DNA from: Bog-473 sp036502025
GTDB taxonomy: Bacteria > Actinomycetota > Acidimicrobiia > Acidimicrobiales > RAAP-2
Reading direction: 5' to 3'
Assembly (NCBI GenBank): GCA_036502025.1
Contig: DASXZJ010000100.1
Coordinates: 1-16,678, forward strand
DNA: 16,678 nucleotides
Under the pieces are notes generated by a model. It was given only the letters and a program-made list of their open reading frames with translations, was not told where the DNA came from and made no database searches. This document shows, in pieces, positions 6,225 to 11,792 of the stretch. Made by a program: the position numbers and the translations under genes. The number at the start of each line of letters is the position of its first letter. Position 1 is the first letter of the stretch.

Positions 6225-7442
6225 ATGCGGCTTGCTGTTACCCAACACCCCTGGCGCCTCCGTGGCGCGGCCGTGGTGTTCGTCTCTGCGGCCCTCGTGC
6301 TCACCGCGGGTGGCTCCGGCGGCGCGAGTTCGCACTCGCCCTCCGCCACCGCCGTCTACCGATTCGGCGTGGTCGGGAACCGGGGCGCGATCAGCCAGCT
6401 GCAGCTCGATCGGCCGACCCCTGTCCCCGGAATCAGCGGGTCGGTCGTACAGGTCGCCACCTCCAACTCCGACGGGTACGCGCTGACCTCGAACGGTTCG
6501 GTGTGGGCCTGGGGGGTGGCCAGCTACGGAGAGCTCGGCAACGGAACGCACCCCGCTTACTCCATCCGGGCGGTCAAGGTCGACTTTCCCGCCGGGGTCA
6601 AGATCACCTCACTGGCGAACCCTATGCCGTTCGATGGGGCGTTGGCCATCGACTCACATGGCCACGTCTGGGGATGGGGCCTTAGCGCATATGGGGACCT
6701 TTGCCTGACGAGTCTTATGGAGTTCCGTCCGAGTGAGCTTTCCGTAAGCGACGTCACCCTGGCTACCGGAGCGCGGACGCACGCGCTCTTCGACTCGGAT
6801 GGCAAGGTCTACGCCTGCGGCTCTGGTGAGTACGGCGTCCTGGGCACCGGTTCGATCATGAGCAGCTCCACTCCGGTCCCCGTCGTCGGCCTGCCGAGCA
6901 CGGCACGAGTGACGGCGCTCACCTCGTCGTGGGAGGGGTCGGGAGCGCTTCTCAGTAATGGCGACTACTACAACTGGGGCTACAACGTCGCTGGCCAGCT
7001 CGGCAACGGCACGGCCGCCGACAGTTATGTGCCGGTGCACGTCGTGCTCCCCGCCGCCGTGCGACGGGTGTTCCAGGGTGGCAGCGGAGCCAAGAACGGC
7101 CAGACCGTCGCCATCCTGAACAACGGCGCGGTGTGGGCCTGGGGTGACAACGACCGGGGTCAGCTCGGTGACGGCACGAAGGTCAGCTCGGACGTCCCTT
7201 TACGCGTCGACGTGCCTCGCGGGGTGACCTTTGTCAGCGTCAGCGCCGGTGGCTACGCCAGCTACGCCATCGACCGCTCGGGCCGGCTGTGGGCCTGGGG
7301 CGACAACACGAGCGGGCAGCTCGGGAAGGGGAGCCGCGTCGCCATGGCCACCAAACCAGTCAGCGTGGGCCTCCGCCTCACGCAGATCTCATCGACCGCC
7401 CAGAACGTGGCGGGTTCTCAGAGCAGCGCGCAACGGTCGTGA
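6225..7442 (+). CDS. secreted RCC1-repeat beta-propeller protein
   Basis: A 405-residue protein with a signal peptide (basic RLR near 11-13, then the hydrophobic stretch GAAVVFVSAALVLTAGG, with cleavage probably near residues 30-36). The mature part has about six RCC1-type repeats of roughly 50-55 residues with the core WAWGxNxxGQLGxGT: near 94-108, 149-160 (degenerate), 196-210, 249-263, 304-318 and 356-370. RCC1 propellers are protein-interaction scaffolds; no enzyme motif is seen. In bacteria they are often extracellular and poorly understood. The last repeat is followed by a short Ser/Gln-rich tail with no anchor. The stop (7440-7442) overlaps the proposed start of the ABC ATPase (TGATG), so the two are probably coupled. 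The gene is led by a strong leaderless-type promoter and divides a promoter region with the MarR gene. Confidence 0.9.
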   Translation: MRLAVTQHPWRLRGAAVVFVSAALVLTAGGSGGASSHSPSATAVYRFGVVGNRGAISQLQLDRPTPVPGISGSVVQVATSNSDGYALTSNGSVWAWGVASYGELGNGTHPAYSIRAVKVDFPAGVKITSLANPMPFDGALAIDSHGHVWGWGLSAYGDLCLTSLMEFRPSELSVSDVTLATGARTHALFDSDGKVYACGSGEYGVLGTGSIMSSSTPVPVVGLPSTARVTALTSSWEGSGALLSNGDYYNWGYNVAGQLGNGTAADSYVPVHVVLPAAVRRVFQGGSGAKNGQTVAILNNGAVWAWGDNDRGQLGDGTKVSSDVPLRVDVPRGVTFVSVSAGGYASYAIDRSGRLWAWGDNTSGQLGKGSRVAMATKPVSVGLRLTQISSTAQNVAGSQSSAQRS

Positions 7443-8683
7443 TGGGCGGCCGTCTTGTTGCGCTCGGGGGCTCGCACCTCCTCGGAGGTTCCCACGGTCA
7501 CCATGGTCTGCGGATCGTGATCCTCGTGGTCATAGTGGCAGCGGCCGCGGTTGGCGTCGTCCTGCTGGTCCGGCGGGCCAGGGCACGCCGGCCGTCCCCG
7601 GGCGCGGTGCCACCCGCGGACACGGGAGCCGTTTGGGCAACCGGAGGCAGAGGATCGGAGGATCCGAAGCCTCTCGCGGTGACGCCGCCCGATTCGGCCC
7701 GCACGCGCACTTCGTCCATGGCCGGAGTGAAGGCGAACACCATCCAGGCGAGGGAACTGACGAAGCGATTCGGGGAGAAGGTGGCGGTCGACGCACTGAG
7801 CTTTAACGTCAAACCTGGTCAGGTCACCGGCTTCCTCGGGCCCAACGGGGCAGGAAAGTCGACGACCATGCGCATGATCATGGGCCTCGATCGGCCTGAC
7901 GGCGGGTCGGTTACCGTCAGCGGCCGCCCCTACCACGGCCTGGCCTGGCCGCTGCGCGAGGTGGGCGCCCTCCTCGAGGCCAAGGCCATCCACCCGGGCA
8001 GGACCGCTTACGCCCACCTGTGGATGCTGGCCAAGACCAACCACATCCCGCGGCGGCGGGTCGACGAGGTGCTCGGCCTGGTCGGCCTATCCTCAGTGGC
8101 TGGGCAACGGGTCGGCCAGTTCTCCCTCGGCATGGGCCAGCGTCTCGGCATCGCCGCTGCCCTGCTCGGTGACCCCGGGGTGCTGATGTTCGACGAGCCG
8201 GTCAACGGGCTCGATACCGACGGCATCCGCTGGGTTCGCCAGCTCTTGCGGCGCCTGGCCTCCGAAGGACGATCTGTCTTCGTCTCCAGCCACCTGATGA
8301 GCGAGATGGCCCAGACCGCCGACCAGCTGGTCGTGATCGGCCGGGGGCGGCTCATCGCCGAGATGCCGGTCGCCGAGTTCACGGCCCGTTACGCGCAGGG
8401 TTACATCCGGGTTCGCTCGCCGCAGCTCAATGAGCTGTGGGTAGCGCTGGAGGAGGCGGGTGCCTCGGTCTCGTGGGGGGACGAGGACCGCTCCATCTCG
8501 GTGCGGGGCATGAGCCAGGACACCGTCGGCGAGATCGCCTGGCAGCACTCGATCATGCTCCACGAACTGGCGCCCCAAGCGGCGTCGCTCGAGGAGGCCT
8601 TCGTGGAGTCCACCGAAGGCGATGTCGAGTTCGGGGGTAACCGCGTAGGGATCTCACCCAACGCAACGGAGGGAGGACCATGA
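7442..8683 (+). CDS. ABC transporter ATP-binding protein with an N-terminal membrane segment
   Basis: From the ATG at 7442 the product has 413 residues. Residues 23-45 form one hydrophobic helix (GLRIVILVVIVAAAAVGVVL) followed by basic VRRARARR. About 45 residues of Pro/Gly-rich linker lead into a complete ABC ATPase from about 98: Walker A GPNGAGKS (133-140), a variant signature SLGMGQR (228-234), Walker B VLMFDEP (247-253) and the H-loop His284. The nucleotide-binding domain resembles daunorubicin/multidrug-type exporters (CcmA-like). The usual start of such a protein would be the ATG at 7718, giving about 321 residues, but that codon has no ribosome site, whereas the ATG at 7442 overlaps the RCC1 stop. 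The stop overlaps the permease start by four bases (8680-8683). An alternative is that the membrane segment belonged to the RCC1 protein before a frameshift. Confidence 0.92.
   Translation: MGGRLVALGGSHLLGGSHGHHGLRIVILVVIVAAAAVGVVLLVRRARARRPSPGAVPPADTGAVWATGGRGSEDPKPLAVTPPDSARTRTSSMAGVKANTIQARELTKRFGEKVAVDALSFNVKPGQVTGFLGPNGAGKSTTMRMIMGLDRPDGGSVTVSGRPYHGLAWPLREVGALLEAKAIHPGRTAYAHLWMLAKTNHIPRRRVDEVLGLVGLSSVAGQRVGQFSLGMGQRLGIAAALLGDPGVLMFDEPVNGLDTDGIRWVRQLLRRLASEGRSVFVSSHLMSEMAQTADQLVVIGRGRLIAEMPVAEFTARYAQGYIRVRSPQLNELWVALEEAGASVSWGDEDRSISVRGMSQDTVGEIAWQHSIMLHELAPQAASLEEAFVESTEGDVEFGGNRVGISPNATEGGP
8668..8676 (+). promoter_or_regulatory. ribosome binding site of the ABC permease gene
   Basis: GGAGGGAGG, 3 bases before the ATG at 8680 and inside the end of the ATPase gene. 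It gives the permease its own initiation in addition to the ATGA overlap. Confidence 0.65.
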
Positions 8684-9510
8684 CCACAGCAGCGACTGCG
8701 TTGAGCACATTGGACGATCCGCCCTCGGGCCACTACGGGCTGGGCGGCGTGCTCTCGTCGGAATGGACCAAGCTCACGAGCGTCCGCTCGACGGTCTGGA
8801 CGCTCGTGATCACGGCCGTGGCGGGGGTGGGCATCGGTGCTCTCGTCACGTCTGCCCAGGCCGCCCGGTTCTCGACTCGCTCGCTGTCCGCCCGGCTGGC
8901 CTTCGACCCCACCCGTTCGAGCCTGTCGGGGTTGCTCTTCGCCCAGCTCGCCATCGGGGTTCTGGGGGTGCTGGTGATGAGCGCCGAATACAGCACCGGG
9001 ACCATCAGGGCCAGCTTCTCCGCCGTGCCCCGGCGCCCGATGGTCCTGGTGGCCAAGGTCGCCCTCATTGCCGGGGTGGCCTTCGTGGTCGGTGAGATCG
9101 TCTCCTTCGTTGCCTTTCTCCTGGGTCAGCACATCCTTTCTGGCAAGACGCCCACCGCTTCGCTGTCGGACCCGACCGTGTTGCGGGCCGTCGTCAGCGG
9201 CGGTCTCTACCTCACCGCGCTCGGGCTGCTAGCCCTGGGATTGGCCACGATCATCCGCCACACCGCGGCGGCGATCAGCACGTTCGTCGGTCTGCTCTTC
9301 ATCCTCCCGATCATCGCCGACGTCCTGCCCTCATCGTTCGCCAACGATGTCGGCCGGCTCTTGCCGGCCGACATCGGGACCCAGATGATGAGTGCCAACT
9401 ACCACGGTGCGGATTCGTTCGGCCCGTGGCTGAGCTTCACTCTCCTCTGCGCCTACGCCGCTGCCGCGCTGATCGCCGGTGCCGTTCTATTGATCCGCCG
9501 AGATGCCTGA
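8680..9510 (+). CDS. ABC-2 type transporter permease
   Basis: A 276-residue integral membrane protein. After a cytoplasmic N-terminus with the SEWTKLTSVRSTVWTL segment typical of ABC-2 permeases, about six hydrophobic helices can be placed: near 40-60, 83-100, 125-147, 168-190, 192-210 and 250-272. The loop YSTGTIRASFSAVPRRPMVL after the second helix is a family hallmark. It ends with IRRDA, a common C-terminus in this group. It would dimerise and pair with the ATPase encoded just upstream, with which it overlaps by four bases. The cargo is unknown. By inference the exporter could serve the secreted RCC1 protein's pathway or expel a compound sensed by the MarR regulator. The operon seems to end here, as a hairpin follows at 9525. 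Confidence 0.92.
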   Translation: MTTAATALSTLDDPPSGHYGLGGVLSSEWTKLTSVRSTVWTLVITAVAGVGIGALVTSAQAARFSTRSLSARLAFDPTRSSLSGLLFAQLAIGVLGVLVMSAEYSTGTIRASFSAVPRRPMVLVAKVALIAGVAFVVGEIVSFVAFLLGQHILSGKTPTASLSDPTVLRAVVSGGLYLTALGLLALGLATIIRHTAAAISTFVGLLFILPIIADVLPSSFANDVGRLLPADIGTQMMSANYHGADSFGPWLSFTLLCAYAAAALIAGAVLLIRRDA

Positions 9511-9524
9511 GGTGCGCCCCAGCG

Positions 9525-9546
9525 ACGGTCAAGGGCCGGCGACCGT
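9525..9546 (+). terminator. candidate hairpin terminator after the permease gene
   Basis: ACGGTC (9525-9530) and GACCGT (9541-9546) form a perfect 6-bp stem around a G/C-rich 10-base loop, 14 bases after the permease stop. No run of T follows, so termination efficiency is uncertain. Confidence 0.35.
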
Positions 9547-9636
9547 TCCGTTTCAGGCGATGGAGTGATCGGAACGCCGGGCTCTCAACCCCAAGGTCGA
9601 CCTCAGGTTCAGTGCGGCGGCGCGCCCAACCGTGAT

Positions 9637-9676
9637 CGATAATCCTCGTTTCCGGCTCAGAAAGCGGGGATTTTCG
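9637..9676. repeat. imperfect inverted repeat
   Basis: The left arm 9637-9652 (CGATAATCCTCGTTTC) is near-complementary to the right arm 9660-9676, around a 7-base loop. Three blocks pair exactly (CGA/TCG, AATCC/GGATT, TTTC/GAAA), separated by short mismatches. There is no T-run after it, so it looks more like a recombination or protein-binding site than a terminator. Its function is unknown. Confidence 0.5.
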
Positions 9677-9688
9677 CTGTTTGTGCTC

Positions 9689-9712
9689 TCGACGAACGTC
9701 GACAACTCGTTG
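9689..9712. repeat. two adjacent short palindromes
   Basis: TCGACG-aa-CGTCGA (9689-9702) is immediately followed by CAAC-tc-GTTG (9703-9712). Both are perfect. They sit 12 bases after the inverted repeat at 9637-9676. Confidence 0.45.
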
Positions 9713-9809
9713 TCCGAGACGGTGCGATGGTTCCAAGAGGAGATCCGGCATGGTCGCCGGGGCATGGGGGATCCGGTCCTCGCCGCGATGTACGTCGCGC
9801 ATACGAGCG

Positions 9810-9835
9810 CCGACTTGTCGATATCTGCAAGTCGG
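9810..9835. promoter_or_regulatory. candidate HipB operator 1
   Basis: CCGACTTG (9810-9817) and CAAGTCGG (9828-9835) are a perfect 8-bp inverted repeat with a 10-base spacer centred on GATATC (9820-9825). It lies about 62 bases upstream of hipB. HipB-type antitoxins bind such palindromes as dimers and repress their own operon; binding here is inferred. Confidence 0.5.
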
Positions 9836-9843
9836 GTCGTTGC

Positions 9844-9875
9844 GGCGGTAGTTGCTGATATTCGTAACTGCCGCC
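9844..9875. promoter_or_regulatory. candidate HipB operator 2
   Basis: GGCGGTAGTT (9844-9853) pairs with AACTGCCGCC (9866-9875), nine of ten bases plus one G-T step, around a spacer that contains GATAT. It ends 9 bases before the putative -10 box of hipB, so it covers the -35 region, a natural place for repression. Confidence 0.5.
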
Positions 9876-9884
9876 AGTCTGTGA

Positions 9885-9890
9885 TAAATT
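9885..9890 (+). promoter_or_regulatory. putative -10 box of the hipBA operon
   Basis: TAAATT fits TANNNT and ends 6 bases before the ATG of hipB at 9897, which has no ribosome site. This suggests a leaderless message. No clear -35 box is visible. Confidence 0.4.
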
Positions 9891-9896
9891 GCGAAT

Positions 9897-10148
9897 ATGA
9901 GCAAGGCTGACCCAGGCGCCGACGAGCAACCATTCAGGGTTTACACCGCCGCCTCGATCGGCCCTGCTATCCGGCACTACAGACTCCAGGAGGGCCTGAC
10001 CCAGGCCGAGCTGGCTGACCGTGTCGGGCTCACACCGTCTTACCTTTCCAGGCTCGAGAACGGCCAGGAGACCGAGCAGCTTCGCCGGATCGTGGGCATC
10101 CTCAAGCAACTCGGGGTCCGCATAACGCTCCAGCACGCAGACTGGTAA
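9897..10148 (+). CDS. hipB: HipB-type antitoxin, XRE-family HTH protein
   Basis: An 83-residue protein made almost wholly of an XRE/HTH_3 domain. IGPAIRHYRLQEGLTQAELA (about 21-40) and LTPSYLSRLENGQE (about 45-58) are the two core helices and the recognition region, followed by RRIVGILKQLGVRI. This is the standard HipB size. The stop TAA overlaps the ATG of the next gene by one base (TAATG), the classic hipBA arrangement. In this family HipB binds and neutralises HipA and represses the operon through palindromic operators; two inverted repeats are found just upstream. Transcription probably starts at or next to the ATG. An ORF that starts upstream at 9632 in another frame is not supported as a gene. 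Confidence 0.92.
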   Translation: MSKADPGADEQPFRVYTAASIGPAIRHYRLQEGLTQAELADRVGLTPSYLSRLENGQETEQLRRIVGILKQLGVRITLQHADW

Positions 10149-11374
10149 TGGCCGGCCAACTTGCCGTCTGGCTGTACGGCCAGATCGTGGCGACCATCGA
10201 GTCCGAGCGACGCCGGCTTCGGCTCCGATACACCCCAGATGCCCTCCGTCTGTACCCAGGAGGTAGTCCACTCTTGTCGCTGACCCTTCCGGTTTCCTCT
10301 GCGCAGTTCGGCAGCGGCGTCGTTCGCCCCTTCCTCGACGGTCTCCTTCCGGAGGGGGACCCCCGGCGAGCCATTGCCGAAGATCTTGGGCTCAGGGCCG
10401 ATGACACCTTCGGCCTGATCCGAGCCCTGGGGCGGGACTGTGCCGGCGCCATCGTCATCCAGCCCACCGAAGACCCCGCCCCACCTCCTGTCACAACGAC
10501 AACGGCGGAGCCCCTCACCGACGGCGAACTCGCAGAGCTGATCGCCAACCTCAGAACCGTCCCGCTCGGCGCCAACGACCGGGTGCGCATCTCCCTCGCT
10601 GGCGTTCAGCAGAAGCTACTCCTGACCCGGCTTCCTGACGGGCGGTGGGGCAGGCCAGTGGACGGGACGCCCTCCACGCACATCCTCAAGCCCGACATAC
10701 GCGGCTATCCGAATACCGTCGAAAACGAAGCTTTCTGTATGCGGCTTGCCCGATACCTCGGGCTCCCGGTCGCCCAGGTCGAGACCGTCAAGATCGGCGA
10801 ACGGGCACTGATCGTGGTTACCCGATATGACCGCCGGGTCGATCCCGACGGCCGTGTAAAGAGGATCCATCAGGAGGATCTCTGCCAGGCGACAGGGATT
10901 CCGCCTGCCAGGAAGTACCAGGAGGAGGGGGGACCCTCCCTCCGGACCCTCGCTGGCATCCTGGGGGCTACCGATCCGGGCTCGCTTCGGACCCTCCTCG
11001 GGGCGATCGTGCTGAATGTCCTTGTCGGGAACGGGGACGCGCATGGGAAGAACTATTCCCTTTTGCACGAGTCCTCTGGAACCCTCCGAATGGCTCCCCT
11101 GTACGACGTCATGTCGACTCTCTATTACCGAGACGACCGGCTGGCCATGTACATCGACGACGTTCGGCGCACCGACCGGGTGACCACCGACCGGATCCTG
11201 AACGAGGCCAGCCTCTGGGGGATGGCACGAAGGACGGCATCCGATATCGTCGGCGATCTTCTTGGCAAGGTTCCCGAAGCCGTAGATCGAGCCATTGCCG
11301 ACACGCCAGCGGTGCCGGACGAGATCCAGCGGATCGTCACCTCACAGCTCGGCCGGCTCCGAGAATCCTCTTGA
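10148..11374 (+). CDS. hipA: HipA-type serine/threonine kinase toxin
   Basis: A 408-residue protein with a HipA N-terminal domain (about 1-105, LAVWLYGQIVATI through RPFLDGLLPEGDPRRAI) and the kinase fold after it. The RISLAGVQQK segment carries Ser149, equivalent to the autophosphorylated P-loop serine of E. coli HipA. Lys181 (THILKP) is the ATP lysine. The catalytic loop NVLVGNGDAHGKN has Asp297 and Asn302, and the metal-binding Asp320 is in the segment PLYDVMS. All key residues are present, so it is probably an active kinase. Known HipA toxins phosphorylate glutamyl-tRNA synthetase or related targets and stop translation; this target is not proven. The start codon overlaps the hipB stop, so translation is coupled. 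At 408 residues it is a little shorter than E. coli HipA (440). Chromosomal or mobile origin cannot be told from the sequence. Confidence 0.93.
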   Translation: MAGQLAVWLYGQIVATIESERRRLRLRYTPDALRLYPGGSPLLSLTLPVSSAQFGSGVVRPFLDGLLPEGDPRRAIAEDLGLRADDTFGLIRALGRDCAGAIVIQPTEDPAPPPVTTTTAEPLTDGELAELIANLRTVPLGANDRVRISLAGVQQKLLLTRLPDGRWGRPVDGTPSTHILKPDIRGYPNTVENEAFCMRLARYLGLPVAQVETVKIGERALIVVTRYDRRVDPDGRVKRIHQEDLCQATGIPPARKYQEEGGPSLRTLAGILGATDPGSLRTLLGAIVLNVLVGNGDAHGKNYSLLHESSGTLRMAPLYDVMSTLYYRDDRLAMYIDDVRRTDRVTTDRILNEASLWGMARRTASDIVGDLLGKVPEAVDRAIADTPAVPDEIQRIVTSQLGRLRESS

Positions 11375-11379
11375 TTCGT

Positions 11380-11396
11380 CGATGCGGCTTGCATCG
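11380..11396 (+). terminator. hairpin just after hipA
   Basis: CGATGC (11380-11385), loop GGCTT, GCATCG (11391-11396): a perfect 6-bp stem 6 bases after the hipA stop. No T-run follows, so it is only a weak terminator candidate. Confidence 0.35.
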
Positions 11397-11498
11397 CCTG
11401 GAGCCTTCGGCAGGCGTGCCTATCGTGCGCCCCCAGGCGACGGTGGCAGCCCTCTGGCCCCGGTGGCGCTTTCGACGTAGAACCTGGCTCCCGGCAGG

Positions 11499-11783
11499 GT
11501 GGTACGGCCGGCCTCTCATCAATTCGGGCTGGTGTGGGCGGTATTCGTGGCGCTGCCGTTCGTGCTCATCGAGGCAGAGGCCGCCGGAGGCGCCGGAACC
11601 GCTGGTGTCGTAGGCCGTGCCCATCCCGTCGGTCGTGAGCTCCAGGTGGGACTCGATCGGCTGCAGCGAGTCGAGGATCTCATCCACCCGCAGGTCGACC
11701 TTCTCGTCCTGTCGACCGAAACGAAGTTGGAGGCGACCGAGGCGGTGATGACGCCGAAGGGTGCCAATCCGGGCGCTGGGTAG
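11499..11783 (+). CDS. possible small hypothetical protein upstream of recQ
   Basis: A GTG-started frame of 94 residues that ends 9 bases before the recQ-like start. It has a hydrophobic stretch near residues 10-22 (GLVWAVFVALPFV) and a charged C-terminal half. About three quarters of its third codon positions are G or C, but an antisense frame is equally biased, and no family is recognised. Only the close spacing to recQ supports it. There is no clear ribosome site. It may well not be a gene. Confidence 0.22.
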   Translation: MVRPASHQFGLVWAVFVALPFVLIEAEAAGGAGTAGVVGRAHPVGRELQVGLDRLQRVEDLIHPQVDLLVLSTETKLEATEAVMTPKGANPGAG

Positions 11784-11792
11784 AGCAGGGTC

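Larger units (their letters stand above)
9511..9896. other. palindrome-rich spacer between the ABC unit and hipBA
   Basis: 386 bases with no gene I can support. Open frames exist on both strands (for example plus 9632-9910), but they show no domain and partly mirror each other because the DNA is quasi-palindromic. The region holds a terminator-like hairpin, three adjacent palindromes at 9637-9712, and two inverted repeats before hipB, listed separately. Confidence 0.6.
11375..11792. other. spacer between hipA and the recQ-like gene
   Basis: 418 bases without a gene I recognise. A hairpin follows hipA at 11380-11396. Reading frames are open on both strands, with similar G/C bias in competing frames, so coding cannot be decided by eye. 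The plus-strand ORF 11499-11783 is given separately at low confidence. Confidence 0.5.

Noticed and set aside
6500..7310. Recurrent DNA string GTGTGGGCCTGGGG
   Set aside because: It is explained by the repeated WAWG codons of the RCC1 repeats and is not a separate DNA repeat.
7289..7441. Further upstream extension of the ABC ATPase frame
   Set aside because: It lies within the RCC1 repeats in another frame; the ATG at 7442 on the RCC1 stop is the earliest sensible start.
9632..9910. 92-codon plus-strand frame before hipB
   Set aside because: It overlaps the start of hipB, has no domain, and its sequence is shaped by the palindromes; it is more likely regulatory or structural DNA.
9553..9933. 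126-codon minus-strand frame across the hipB promoter
   Set aside because: No domain, it runs into hipB antisense, and part of it mirrors the plus-strand frame because of inverted repeats.
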